Below, piece after piece: positions 34,597 through 46,889 of a DNA stretch of 64,000 nucleotides. The position numbers and the translations under genes were made by a program. Below the pieces are notes generated by a model. That model saw only the letters and a list, made by a program, of their open reading frames with translations, did not search any database and was not told where the DNA came from. The DNA comes from Sphagnum compactum (lineage: Eukaryota; Bryophyta; Sphagnopsida; Sphagnales): the NCBI GenBank assembly GCA_965153455.1, contig OZ234498.1, positions 13,888,001 through 13,952,000 of the forward strand, in the 5' to 3' direction. The number at the start of each line of letters is the position of its first letter. Position 1 is the stretch's first letter.

Positions 34597-37500
34597 TCAG
34601 TAGGTCACAGGAATGTAGGAAGGAAGAGAGAGAGGCCTTCCCTCCTCCCTGGACCTTGATCCCCCTGGCATCCCTGCTGCTGAAGAAGGCAGTGTTGTAT
34701 TGTTGACCCTGTCAATTCCCCCAAGCACATTATATTGCTCATGCACTCTTACACGATTCTCCACCCACCATTGCTCAGCCTCCCTTTCACTGAAACGTTT
34801 CCGACTGCAGGATACATGACATCAGCTGGTTAATACAAGTGGCCAGAGTTTGACAGAAATGGCTACCACCTTCCGTTGGAAACAGACTTGCTTCAGATAT
34901 GTGATAGGGCATCCAACTCTGCATCATTGGAGCTTTAACATGGGGGTGTGCTCTGGTAATTTTGACAGCAGTATAGACTGGGCATTTCAAATATCCAGAA
35001 AAGCAAGAAGAAGAGAATGGAATACAAAATTGATACCCTACCTGAATCGCACGCGCTTCAAGTCTCTTCCTCCACCTGGCAATGTGGTCAAGGTGATGTA
35101 AACACCAGGTTCATCTTGTTCTACCCATTCTGTTTCAGGTTCTCTTCCATTGTCTGATGAGAATGAGCTGCCCACTGTCCTGCCCCCTTCATCATTTGGT
35201 TGTGCTGGTTCAAGCCCATTTCTCTCACCTTCTTTAGTATTAGCTACTCTCATAGCTGCTAGTACCCTGCCTCGGACCCCTCCAAAATCACTTCCAGCAA
35301 CACCATGAGGACTTGAACCAGACCAAGGACTCCCAAAATTGTATAATTCAGAGACTGAAGTTGGGCTTGACACTGAATGGGGGCTGATAACGCCATTTGC
35401 ATCAGAGACATGTAAATTATTGGTTACAGAGCTGACATTGTACTTGCGAGGCACTGATTGAGGTCCCTCTCCATCTGGTGATGGCATCAGGTCAGTAGTT
35501 GCCATCAGATGACTACCATTTGGCACATCAAGATGACCAACAAACATAGATGCTGTTCTCCCATGTCTGGAGGAACTTATGGGGTATCGATCTGCCCATT
35601 CTTTGAGCTGCAGCATGCAATAAGAGACACAGTCAAGAGAGACAGTCATATACTGTGGAAAAGAGATAAACTTATTCACTTCTGAAGCAGCAGTACTGAT
35701 ATTCAACTCTGGAGATCCAGAAAACTGAGAAAAGTTGGAGGTTATAAGATCAATTAGACACATATGTTGTTGGTCTATGATGTATTAAAATACAACACAT
35801 CATCCCTTTTTAAGGTAAAGGTTCCTGCAATTCAGAAAACCCTTGTATTGAATGTCATACTGCAATGCAACCTCAATTGACCCATGTGATGATGAACATA
35901 ACCACGATCATTGTTAGATACAATCCACATGAACTGTCTGCACCTGTGCAGTGAGAGACTTGATAACTTCTTTGGCTGCTCTAGATTTCACAGCCTCCTC
36001 TGTAGCCATTGCAATAGCATTCTGAAGTTGTTGAGAGAAACGCTGCAGCTCCTGCTCTTGGTTTAGAAGCTGACCAGAAAGGCTCTCAACCTGTTGGAAA
36101 GACACAAAATTCTCATCTTGTTCACTCAAAGAGAGTTTTAGGATAACAGGAAAACCTAGGTATGTACAAGTGCTGTTAATTTCACCAAAGCCCCTTCAGA
36201 TATGAGCACCCAAATCTTGTGCCCAATTTAAATGCTTCCAATCAATCATATATTTTAGAATGACTCCTGAACATGTCTGAGGGCAACTTTGACAGAACTT
36301 GCAGGAAATCAAGTCAGCTGCATGGGACTTCATGATTTAGTTTGTCTCAAATGCTAGATCCCTTGCAATTCTGTAGTGAAGGTAAGATATATGAAGTACC
36401 TTCGACCGTAAACTCATATTCTCAGCACCTAAGGTGTCATTTGTCTTCTTCAGGTCCTCGATCACTGCCTTTGAAACTGTGACACCACTGATGTTTGGAG
36501 TGGGTGTTGTGGCTCTTGAAGGGCTGGACCTCCTTGACAGAGGTGACACTGCTCTGGAAACAGCCTTAGGTGAAGGGGCAGAGTTAGAGGAGGCCATTGA
36601 GAGTTTGGGTGTTGAGGCATTTGTTGCCGGATATCCCAAGTTGAAACTTGTGGGGACATCAACAAGACCCCAGGTTGGCAATGGTGGAAACCCAGTTGGC
36701 ACAGGAGCGACACGGCTGGAAAAGGACTCAGGTTTTTTTATGTGCTTTGGCACAGGTTTCCTGTCAATCTGCTTTACTGCTTCAAAAATGGTCGCTGGTT
36801 TTGGTGGAGGTGGCTGTGCTCTTGGAACTTTGAGCTCTGCTTGAGCCAAACCCTCCCTCACCTCCATGGATCGTCGGCTAGGGGCTCCCCTTCTGGACAG
36901 GGGCCCAGGAAGTACAACCCCAGATTCAGAAACCTTTTTCAATTTTATTAAGCAGGGGTCACAAACACGGTATGGCTTGTCTGGATTTGGAGCCATGGAG
37001 GCTTTCAGAGCTTTTTTTGAACTACATGCATGACAAAACACAACACCACAGTTATAGCAATTGTGTCGTTTCCTTGTGAATCCAAATGGCTGCCTACATC
37101 CTGAGCACATTGTCTGGTCCGCCCCTGACAGCCATTTGTGTAGGCAAATAGCAGCTGTGAAGCTTGCACCACAAGCTATACTTTTTACCTGTTTATCTTT
37201 CAGTGCTTCTACTAGGGTGGGAGTATTCCTGTCTTCTGTGTCTCCATGTCCAAGCCTCCCATTAGCCCCCTTACCCCATGTATAGACCTCTGTTCTATGA
37301 GTCAAGACTACAACATGGTGTGCCCCACACGCAATCTCCTCCACATAAGCCTCCCACAGTTTCCCCTCAACTAGCCCAGGCAGTTTTCCATCTGCGTCTG
37401 GATCCCCCAGTTGTCCATAAGTTGTACTACCCATTGTGAAGACCTGTCCTGCTGTAGTAAGAGCTACCGTCAAACTAAAGCCACATGCAACCTGTCGGAA

Positions 37501-40500
37501 ATTGTGGTCAACAACTGCAGCTACACATGTTGGCAGCAATCGCGGTTCTTTGTCTCCATGACCAAGTCTTCCTTTGTCCCCATCCCCCCAGGTAAAGAGC
37601 TTCCCACATGTACCAGTGCTGGCATTCAAATAGCCCACCATCACCTCGACAACAGCAGCTGTATGCCACACCCCACATGCTGCCCGGACAGTCTTAAGTC
37701 CCTTCAAAGATTCCACCTCTCTTGGAGCGTACACATTCTTCCTGTCTCCGTGTCCAAGTGCACCAAAAGTCCCATCACCAAAAGTGAAAAGCTGGCCAGC
37801 AGATGTTACCAGTGCAGTATGCCAATGGCCACATGCAACAGATGACACCCTTATTCCTTCTAGAGGCCCATTCACTAGCTTGGGCATCCAGTGGCTGATG
37901 TTGTTGCCATGACCCAACAATCCAGAATTATGTGTGCCATCACCCCAAGTGTAGAGGTCCCCAGACAAAGTGACCGCACATGAGTGGTATAGGCCACATG
38001 ATACAAACTCAGTATTTGTAGCTGCAAGAGCATCCACAAGCTGGGGATGCGCGACATCATGATCTACTCCATGGCCTAATCGACCCCCTGACTCCTCTCC
38101 CCAAGAAAATACTTCTCCATGTTTTGTCACAAGTGCAGCATGTCTTCCTCCACAAGCAATATTTTGCACATCTAGTACGACAGTGGACTGCAAAGCCTTG
38201 GGCAGCAGAGCATCCAATTTGACATCTGCAGAGATGCCAACTCTGTGTTCTCCACCCCCAAGAATTCCATCTCCTAAACCCTCACCCCACATGAAAATAT
38301 CACCTAAGGCATCCCCCTCTTCATGCCCTGAACCATGGCTTGAGGAACTAACAGCACTTGACATGCTTATTCTAGAGTTGTCTGCCTGGCTTCCCCCACC
38401 TAGTCTTGTATGTGCAGTCACACTGTCCGAACCTATATCTGAACTGCCTGAATGCATTGATCCTCCAACAGATCCTGCATCAAAAAAATTGCTCTTCATT
38501 TCTGTGGACAACTTTGACCCTACAAAAAAACCCTTCTCTATACCTCTGCGACGAGGACTCCCAAAAAAACTGAGAGTTTTGGGAGCATCTCCATTATCCT
38601 GCAAGATCCACAGAATGGTCCTCTTAGAACATACAAACTCCACATTAACAATTTGAAGGTCACTGTTGTGTCACTTCTGGCAAAACCAAAACAAACATGA
38701 CAAAGAGTGGGTGCAGTCATAACTTTGTGAGTGAGTATCACTCACAGATTACCAGACCATCATGTCCATCAGAATGGCAGTCACTAGCTGCCAGTCAACC
38801 CCTCTGTTTTCATCAGCTCTCAACATAGGTGTAGAAAAGTATTTAATACTCTGCTAAAAAATTCAGGTAAATGATCACACAAAAACCTGCATCTTCGGTT
38901 TCTGTCACATTTCCTAAAGCAACAAGAAGGATTAGTCATGATATTGACTTGCTCTGAAGAGATGTAGTTAATAGAAAAAGTCAAAGGTATGCTCATTCGA
39001 GCTGCAACAGGCTTGTGAGGGCAAGCTTCATGTCATTTAGCTTGCCTCTGTACAAGCAAGTATCTAAGCCTAAGGTATACAGAGGCCTACAAAGAGGGTA
39101 GAGTTTGGGCCTTGTGCACAGTGGACATATCCATTAAACACAACATTGGTAGACAGACCATTCTGCACATGTCTAGATAGACCCTGTGTTTCCTGCAGGA
39201 TCAGACGCATGCCTCACTCGCAACTTTAACATAATTCATTTGCTAGCACAAGATCCTGTTGAAGTGCAGCAATACCTTATGGACCACAGCTTAACTAAAA
39301 ACAGGTGAAAGAAAACTGAAAGGTCAGATAATTGTGCTCCGCTGTGCCATGATTGCAGTTATCATGCAACATATTCACACGGTTGTACTCTGTGAAAAAA
39401 CACACCTGATGTAATCTGTCAGAGCTTCCAAACGGTGAGGTCAGTGGAGAACTTTTCTGTGCGGAAGCAATAGGACTGCTGGCATCGGAAATCCTTTCAA
39501 TCTTCCCATCAGATTTTGATTTCCACATTTGAGAACCAGAGATCAATGCCTCAAGGCCAAAAAACCATACTTCAGCCTCCTCTTTATCCTTGCAAATCTG
39601 CACAGAGGAATACATGTTCAAGTGAGCTCACATATGAGAGAAACTTGTGCAGGGTACTAAAGTTCAGTCAATCCACACACGTGGTCAGATACTTTTAACA
39701 TTACATATCCATCATCATGACCTACACTTGAGGCTGGCGACACTCGGCACAGAAGGTGGAATCTCAGGGGCTTACCACATCAAGTGAGCGATCATTGTCT
39801 TGAATTAAAGAAAATGACTGATACTCCTTCTCCGGCCGTGGATATCGCTGAAAAACAGCCTGTCAACAGAAAAAAGACATTCCAGGCAAGTCTCAGAAGA
39901 CTACATGCAAAATTAGGGCACTAGTTGATACGGCCAAGCAACTAAGAGTAACCCCAAATTCAAGTTCGAATTTGCAAACAAGGGATAGCTGAAAGTGGAG
40001 AAGAGAAAAACACTCACAGTGCGTTGCCCTGGGACAATCCTTGTCACTGTGTTCAACCAAAGCTTCTTCTCTTCCCTTCCAGAATACCAAATCAGCACAG
40101 TTTCATCCTGTACAAAGCCCAATCTTCTCAAGCCAGGAAACACTTGGGTGTGCTAGAAAGCTAGTTCTAGGGTTAGAATATTCAATTCAGAAGTGAAAAT
40201 AGCTCAAACTTTGGGTGGAATGCCATCCAAAAGGAACAATAACGTACATTGGACAGTCTGAAGGGACAAAACTTAGGTTTTCCCCTGCGCCCGTACTTGA
40301 GAAGCTGCGCACCTTTCTTCAGTGCAGTGATGGCCTTCACATTGAGAAAAAATGTCCCACAGTGCAATCAGGTGAATCTAACAAAAGCATTGAACATGAG
40401 GAGCTGCTATCATGGAACCTCAGTTCAAGTCCACTCCACTCTGTCTGAATTCATTGGGAGAAGACTGAGCTTGCAGGACTTTATATCTGCGCAGAGCATG

Positions 40501-40814
40501 AGATGTGGCACAATGGGCAAATGGCATAATGTGGCATCACGACCTTGCAGTTCCTCACAAGAGGATTGATAGAGTGTCAAAAATTGTTGTCTATCCCTGG
40601 CTCTCATGTGAGCTTCCACTGGAAGCTCACACACAGACTGCTTCTCTGTAGAAGGTCTGGTTGAGAGGTTAGAGGTTCAGTCCTTTGAGGGAACCAGAGT
40701 GCAAAAGAAAAGAGGAAGACAGGGTTTCTGTTGTTATACCTGTTCAATGTCGCGCTCCAAGAGTCCAGACCGAGCTTGATCAGCCCTGTCCATTACAGCC
40801 GTGGTCGAGACCAT
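34597..40814 (-). CDS. PRAF: PRAF-type protein: PH, RCC1 repeats, FYVE, coiled coil, BRX
   Basis: Nine exons on the minus strand: 40814-40740, 40334-40248, 40107-40018, 39859-39776, 39597-39406, 38598-36400, 36090-35944, 35607-35042, 34804-34597. All introns are GT-AG and in phase; the product is 1215 aa. The PH domain (about 20-140) starts [22 protein letters not shown]1 repeats cover about 276-661 with repeated SWG/TWGDG..G.LGHGD blocks. The FYVE finger (about 667-729) has the plant form [11 protein letters not shown] coiled coil lies at about 885-965 and the BRX domain at about 1117-1175 ([27 protein letters not shown]). Members of this plant family bind phosphoinositides and act in small-GTPase and polarity pathways, and some have exchange-factor activity. 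The huge RCC1-FYVE exon is intron-free. A start at 40793 is the alternative. Family identity is certain; the exact orthologue is not. Confidence 0.95.
40608..40630. repeat. 23-bp palindrome in PRAF intron 1
   Basis: 'gtgagcttcca' and its exact reverse complement are separated by one base. It lies in the first intron, about 110 nt from exon 1. Confidence 0.7.
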
Positions 40815-41408
40815 TCGGTTCCTCCTAATTGGGACTGCAGTTGTCAGGTCTGATGATGCGTAGAGAGTTGATTATCCTTGCCCCGGTCATCCCCTACTGG
40901 CTGGCTCTTAAGATGTTGACGACGATCGGCCTTTGTAACCGAACGAAGACTAAGAAACTCCAAAAGTGACGAGAGATGATCCAGACGGAAAAAGACTTTG
41001 GCTCTGCTCTGCAAACCGAGAGCCGCATCATCACGAGGCGCAGATCCTCTAGGACCGGCGGAAGGCATCCACAGTCGAAGGCATCAACAACAATCTACAG
41101 ACAGAGAGGGTTGATTCCCGCGGGGTTCGACTGTGGATGCCTTCCACGGACTAGCTGGGACACAGATGCTCAAAGAACTAACGACTACTACACTGCAAAA
41201 CTAGGAGAAAGTACATGATCCATCCGCCATCCTTTAGCTTCTTCTTCTTCGTCTTCCCACTTCTGCACACGCTTGCCGGATACTGCATCCTCGTAGATAC
41301 GCAATCGACTTCTTGCTTCCGAGATCTCCAGCTTTCCACCAGGGCTTCCAACGTTCTCCTCCTCCTCCTCCTCCTCCTCCTCCTCTTTCTTCTCCTCCGT
41401 CTCTCTCC
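40815..41408. promoter_or_regulatory. CpG-rich region upstream of PRAF, possibly bidirectional
   Basis: This region lies between the PRAF start (minus) and a possible plus-strand start at 41409. It contains the inverted repeat 41060-41145 and a (CTC)n pyrimidine tract at 41358-41392 on the plus strand, like a plant leader. The CpG content is much higher than in the flanking intergenic DNA. Open frames on both strands across the (CTC/GAG)n tract are compositional. Confidence 0.5.
41060..41145. repeat. Inverted repeat with perfect 20-bp arms
   Basis: The arms 41060-41079 (GGAAGGCATCCACAGTCGAA) and 41126-41145 are exact reverse complements, separated by 46 bp. They lie about 250 nt upstream of the PRAF start codon and could form a strong hairpin in the leader RNA or in DNA. 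Confidence 0.9.
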
Positions 41409-41776
41409 ATGGCATTGTCTGTCTCGGGAAGCTACTCCTACGAAACTTGCTTTCTACAAGAAGGCTGCAACCGCAGAAACAGGCAGGTATCCATGATTTT
41501 TTATGCCCTAGCACATCCTCCCCGTTTTTGGCTTGATCGCATTTGCTTGAAACACAGCTCCTGAATGCCATACATCACCATTTCTCCTCAAATTTCGCTG
41601 GCTCATTGCAAGCGACGGATTCCCCCGTCTCCTCCTCATCCGCGGATACGATCAATCTCTCTGCCCGCACACTTGCACGCCCAAATACGCAGCCCACAAA
41701 AGCAAGCAACAAAAGCGGGAGAACAAACAAACGCAGTCGACAATTGCGCAAGAAACGCTCCGTTGCAACGCTCTGA
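41409..41776 (+). CDS. Possible small two-exon gene divergent to PRAF
   Basis: An ATG in good context (ccATGGC) follows a (CTC)n tract. Exon 41409-41486 ends CAG|GTATCC; a 71-nt intron would end AACACAG; exon 41558-41776 stays open to TGA. The predicted 98-aa protein has a Ser/Thr-rich middle and a basic tail (RSRQLRKKRSV). I recognise no family. It could be a real short protein, the transit-peptide end of a gene whose remainder was lost at the rearranged sequence near 41800, or chance. The intron is close to the lower size limit for plants. Confidence 0.3.
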
Positions 41777-41930
41777 GAGCTTATTCGGCCATCGCTAACT
41801 ATGGTCAGGTCAATGAATAACCTAACCATAGTTATTACATCCGTGCTTTCATCTTAGTAAGGATTTTGCCCCTGTTTTGTTTTTTCTCACTTCCATTTAA
41901 TTTTTGAACCCCCAAAAACATAAGTGTAGG

Positions 41931-42034
41931 GTAAAAGCCCATAGCCACCGGCTTTACTGAAATAGGGGGGGGCTATGTAAGGGGAAGCTGAGCACAGGCC
42001 CAATTTCAGTAAAGGCTGTAGCCAAGGGCTTTAC
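41931..42034. mobile_element. Hairpin MITE-like element, 104 bp
   Basis: The left arm 41931-41963 and the reverse complement of 42003-42034 agree at about four bases in five, from 'gtaaaagccc' to 'ctttactgaaat'. The 39-base loop includes a run of Gs. Target duplication is not evident. Confidence 0.55.
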
Positions 42035-43111
42035 ATCAGCCTTTTTTTTTGTGGCCGAACTGATTTAGGGTTTAGGGCCACACACTCACTGTCGTTGGAT
42101 GAGGATTAGAGTGCCAGTTTTCATCCAGTCAGACACGAGTTTTCCTTCGCCAGATTTCTAGTAGTTTTATTTGTTACTGATTTTACAGTTTCCTTGACAT
42201 TTTTTGCCATTAATGCTAAAATCTAGGGTGGGATCATTGCCACTCATGCTAAATCTCTTATGGGATGGTCATCATCACCCATGCCTCATTACAAAAATGA
42301 AAAAAATAAAAGAAAACGCGGAAACACTGGCGTTGATTGATTATGTTCACAAGTGAAAAAGACGAAAGCAAGCGAGCATTTCAAAATTGAAAGCAGAAGA
42401 GACGTGACCAATTGATTGGCCATCTCATCACAAATTTATACCCAAATTTTTTGAAACAGATGGATAGATGAGAAGACAGAAACATCATTGTGTGGTTGTG
42501 TTTTATTTTCTCTTGTGAAAGTAGATATGATCACTACTTATTACTACATTACACACATACACACATACCATATGTGGCATCAATTGTATTGTTTCTTTTA
42601 ATCATCTTTGCCTACTGAAATGAGAGCAGAGGGGCACGCACTTTAGATATGTACATCATCTTTGCCTAGTGAAATGAGTGTGGGGGCGGCCCGGCACTCT
42701 GAATATGACACACCCATGAGTGAAAGAAATGCCTCATAAGTTGGTTCCCCATGGTAGATAGATGGGGGAGACAAAGCTTCACAACCAATGGGGCCCTGTT
42801 TTTTTTTTCTCTCTCTCTCTCTCTATCTATTGTGTAAAATTAGAAATGATCAATACCCACAAGCAAGCAGAATGTAGCGATCGAGGAGCCCAACATCTCA
42901 TAAGTTCCACAACTCTAAAATCCATTGACCACCTTGTAGGTTCCACACTTGTAAAATCCATCAACCGACGACCAATCGACAACATTCAAATACCTAATAA
43001 GTGGATAGATGGAAAACTCCTTGTTGACAGTAAGGTTCTTCTGTTCACAAACTTCCAGTATTTGACAGTGAGCTTTTTGTCGGGACAAGAAGACAAAGAG
43101 CAATAACCATT

Positions 43112-43147
<36 letters not shown>

Positions 43148-45389
43148 TGGAAGGAAGGAAGGAACAAACAAATTATGGAAATTGCGTGCGAGCAATGAAT
43201 GAATGATTGCCCACATCAAAAAAAGAAAGTCTTTTATCGCCCCTTTTGACAGTGTGAAGTGCAAGCCAAACTCTCTCGGGAACGCTAGGCTAAATAATTA
43301 TGTTTGTATGCCCACATTTGCTTTGCTCACCCGTTCTTCTTTCTTTCTCTTTTATCTCACCAACAGACAGACGATGTGGTGGTACTTGCCTGCCTGATGG
43401 AACTTAAAGTCAATGCAGGCCTTTTATGCCATCACCTAAAAATATTTAGCTACTGTCCGTAGCTACTGTCCGTCCGGATTCAGGGGAAGCTACTTTCTTC
43501 CTTTACTATATGTAATATTATATACAAAAAAAAGACTCTGCATAGGTAACTGATTTTCCACCAAGTTTACATCACATGCAACCATGGCTCCTTTCGGAAT
43601 AGTGTAAAGCTTGCCATCTTTTGGACCCTAGTGGACACGGGGCATGCACCCATTGCGTAACATATGTTAAAAGGAGAGAGGGAGGGGGGGGGGCCTTCTA
43701 GAACTTATATACGTCTTCAACAATGGACACTTACACTTATGTGTCAGAGTTACCGGTTTTGGGGTGTTGTTATTATTCCCACTCTTTTTTAAGCTTTTTC
43801 CTAGGTTGGATCCGTAACCATTTTACGGGCTCGCTCTTGTTTTTTTGTGCTCTCAAATGCCTGTCTTAAATTGTGAATCCACAAGTGTGAACACAATTGA
43901 AATATGAATTTCTGATGTAAAATTTTTTTTTTCATGTTTTATGTGTGAGGATGGGGAAATAATTTACACCATAGTCATTAGGTATGTTGAATGTGATGAA
44001 CATTCATATAAGGCCAAAGAGGGGGGTGGGTGTGTGAGGAGAAACTTCAAGAGTATATATATAGCACCTAGGATTGAAGTTCAGCACAAAATAATTTACA
44101 AAAGGTCTGGCCGAAAAGAAGAGAAATTTTTTATTGATATTGGCCTAGATTGTTGAGAAACAAACTCCAAACTTGTGAAAATTTGTTTATTCTTCCATTA
44201 TCTATTACAAATCCACAACATAAGGTGTACTTTGCATACTTATTCCACAAGTGTTGGTTTTGTAAAAAATTAAATTTGAAGCTCCCAAACCTTGATTCTA
44301 TTAAATAAATAAATATTCAGCAAAGAAGTGCCAATTGTTAGTTGTAGACACCATATAGAGCTGTTAAGGAATATGGCCAACACTTGAACTACCTATATGG
44401 GAAGTTCAAAATTAGTGATCTTTCAATTGGCAAGTGTCATTAATACACATCAAAAAGAACTTATGAACCCTTTTGTTGATGTTTTAGGTGTGAGCACATT
44501 AAAACACCTTGCCCAATATTGTGCTACACAATTGTGGTGTGAATGTTCAGTTTGGGTGAATGAAAACCCCTCTTTTGGTTATTTCTCTCACCCTTTAATT
44601 TGGAGTTAAATTTTTTTGCCACACATAGGCTAGGGCTAAGGCCACTACATTACGAAAACATTGCGCATGTTAGAAATGAACTAGGTTTGTGTATTGTGTA
44701 CCAATCGATGTTTTCTTTTGTTTTTCAAGTTTGTGAAGTAGGTGGGTTGGCCATCTATGCACAAGAGGACTTAGCCAAATTTGGCTAGAGGTCCGAGGCA
44801 CGGAAGTAAAAAAAATTTAAGATTCCAGCTATAAAATGGTGAAGAATTGTTGGAACTTTAGGATTTTTTTCCTCATAATGTGGTGACTTGGGCCCACTTT
44901 CCCCCCCAACTCTCCCCCCCCCCAAAATCCCAACATTCCTTTCGCACCTTCCTTTTTTCCCTCCCAAATTGTGCAATTTCATCCCCCAAAAAACAAAAAC
45001 CACAGGTACCAATATACGTGAAGAGAATCATTTGTAAAATTACATACTTAATAATTTCCTAGTCTTCTTCTTTCGTGGGCCTCAGCACTCCAAACTTTCG
45101 TCCAAGCATGCCAATTTTCAGCTTAAATTATTTGCATACAAAAGAGGACTTCCCTTGTTCAAGGGACCATTCAAAGCAAGAAAGAGATATTGCCTATTAA
45201 AGCATGTGCTTTTTGCTTAGGGCATAGTGTAAGGAAAACATGGATTCCCCAACATGGAGTGCATAAAGCTTTTTCTATTTAGTGTACCTTTCCCTTTGGC
45301 TCACCTATCTCTCTATGCAAGTTCCTATATAGAGTACCTTCCCTTTGGCTCACCTATCTCTATACGAAGCAAGGTAGTTTGTTTTGTTT
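42035..45389. other. Intergenic DNA, no gene identified
   Basis: It contains a (CA)n microsatellite at 43115-43145, a short direct repeat 'agctactgtccgt' at 43449-43472, a diverged repeat of about 40 bp at 42900-42975 ('aagttccacaactctaaaatcc' and 'aggttccacacttgtaaaatcc'), a C-rich/A-rich stretch near 44900, and a duplicated 'cctttccctttggctcacctatctct' near 45290-45360. No frame resembles a protein. Confidence 0.45.
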
Positions 45390-46300
45390 TGTTTTGTTTT
45401 GTCACTGCTGAGATCTCCCAAACCATGGCGCTTCATTGCCATGTTCTTGGCATCTTCGTAAAGCTCTCAATGAGTAGTAGGGGTACACCAACTTGGTTTG
45501 AGACTATTTGGAGGTATAGTGTGAAAACTATTGATTATTGAATCATTTTGTCAATGAAAATTAAATAAAATCAAAAAAACCAAAAACTGTATTTGAAATT
45601 TGTGTTCACACTTGGGCCAACGACACATGCTACACTAGTCTAGTATATGTGGAAAAAAAAGGAGAACTTTAGGCTAAGCATATGGGAATAAAAATGTGAT
45701 GTTATTGGGAACATCTTGACGAACACTTTGGGAATAGCTAGCAAAAAAAACTCACACCACACTCAAAAGGCCCTTTGGTGCACATTGCAACACCTTATTG
45801 GCTGAACAGAATTTCTATTCCTACATTATTAGTTTGTCACCATTTTCAACTAGCCTAATGCCAAGGACATAAAATTGGAAGCTTTAGTTTAAACTTTATA
45901 TATATGATAGTTGAACTGTAGTCAAATTATATGGGATAAAAATAATCTTGTCTATATATCAGTGCTATCCAAGGGGCAGAAATTTTTCGTTCTCACCACC
46001 CACACAACAAAATGTGTCAGCACCATGTGCAACCATAGTTGGTTGGGACAACCACCCCAGTTAGTAGCCTAAGTACCATGGCAAGCTCAACATTTCAGTT
46101 TCTAAAAATCATTTAATAATTTTGAAGATTCCATATCTGAAAATAGGATATCTCAGAATATTTGAAAGGATTATCTTTATTTAAATTACCTTCCCCCCCA
46201 AAAAATGTGATTCTTTGAAAATTTTCCCCTTTTTTTCTAATATTTCAACATTTCTAAAAATAATTTTATAATTAGTGTGGTAAACTACCAAAGGTACTAC
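45390..46300 (+). repeat. Dispersed repeat, extended copy C
   Basis: The segment 45400-45620 matches sequence next to copy A: 'ttgttttgttttgtc', 'caccaa.ttggttt', 'ttgaatcattttgtcaatgaa' and 'gttcacacttgggccaacgacac' (compare 10408). The segment 46080-46300 is the core shared by all four copies. There is no coding capacity. Confidence 0.55.
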
Positions 46301-46343
46301 TACTATTACTACTACCACAATGTGAAATTTTTAATCTTAAGTT

Positions 46344-46683
46344 AGCATTCACTTAACATTAAGCTAATCACCCATTTAACATTGGGTGCCACTTAGGATG
46401 CCACCTAGATTTTCATTTAACACTGACTTAACATCAAGTGTGAATGCACCATAAGTTTTTCAAGGTGCATTCACACTTGGTCTTAGGGACTCTAGGGTAG
46501 AGTCCTGTAACACCATGCTAGCTAGCCATTTTAGGACTTAAACCTAGTTGCCATGAAAAATTTTATATTTAGCTAGCATGCACTTAACATTGAGCTATGG
46601 CCCATTTAACATTGGGTGCCACACCTAGGATGCCACCTAGATTTTCATTTAACACTGACTTAACATCAAGTGTGAATGCACCA
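46344..46683. mobile_element. Two head-to-tail MITEs of one family, the first truncated
   Basis: The complete element (46464-46682, 219 bp) is bounded by 16-bp inverted repeats, GGTGCATTCACACTTG and its complement. A truncated sibling occupies 46344-46450. The last 57 bp of both copies (from 'aggatgccacctag') are identical and the rest nearly so. The junction therefore forms an inverted repeat with a 13-base spacer. Target duplications are not clear. Confidence 0.7.
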
Positions 46684-46772
46684 TTATTGAAGTAAGTTAA
46701 ATTTGATCTATGAAGCTTATGGTTGGTGTGTTACTTGGGATAGTCAGGCTCGTGTTGCACGCTGCCTGCAAA

Positions 46773-46811
46773 CTGGGTGGGTGGGTGGGTGGGCGGGTGG
46801 GCGGGTGGGGG
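46773..46811 (+). repeat. (GGGTG)n/(GGGCG)n tract
   Basis: At least seven G-runs are separated by single T or C plus G. It is a strong G-quadruplex candidate on the plus strand, 80 bp before the LINE relic. Confidence 0.8.
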
Positions 46812-46889
46812 CTTCTATTTTCTTGAGTGTATATTTATGTATGGTCCAAGGAAAAATGCTCTGAGGGAACCCTGACTGCACCATACCCC

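Noticed and set aside
36434-38656. Several plus-strand frames inside the large PRAF exon
   Set aside because: They are antisense shadows of the RCC1/FYVE coding sequence, with Cys/Ser-rich content expected from the complementary strand.
42762-43106. 114-codon plus-strand frame
   Set aside because: It starts in a poly-T/CT tract, spans a diverged 40-bp direct repeat and has no recognisable domain.
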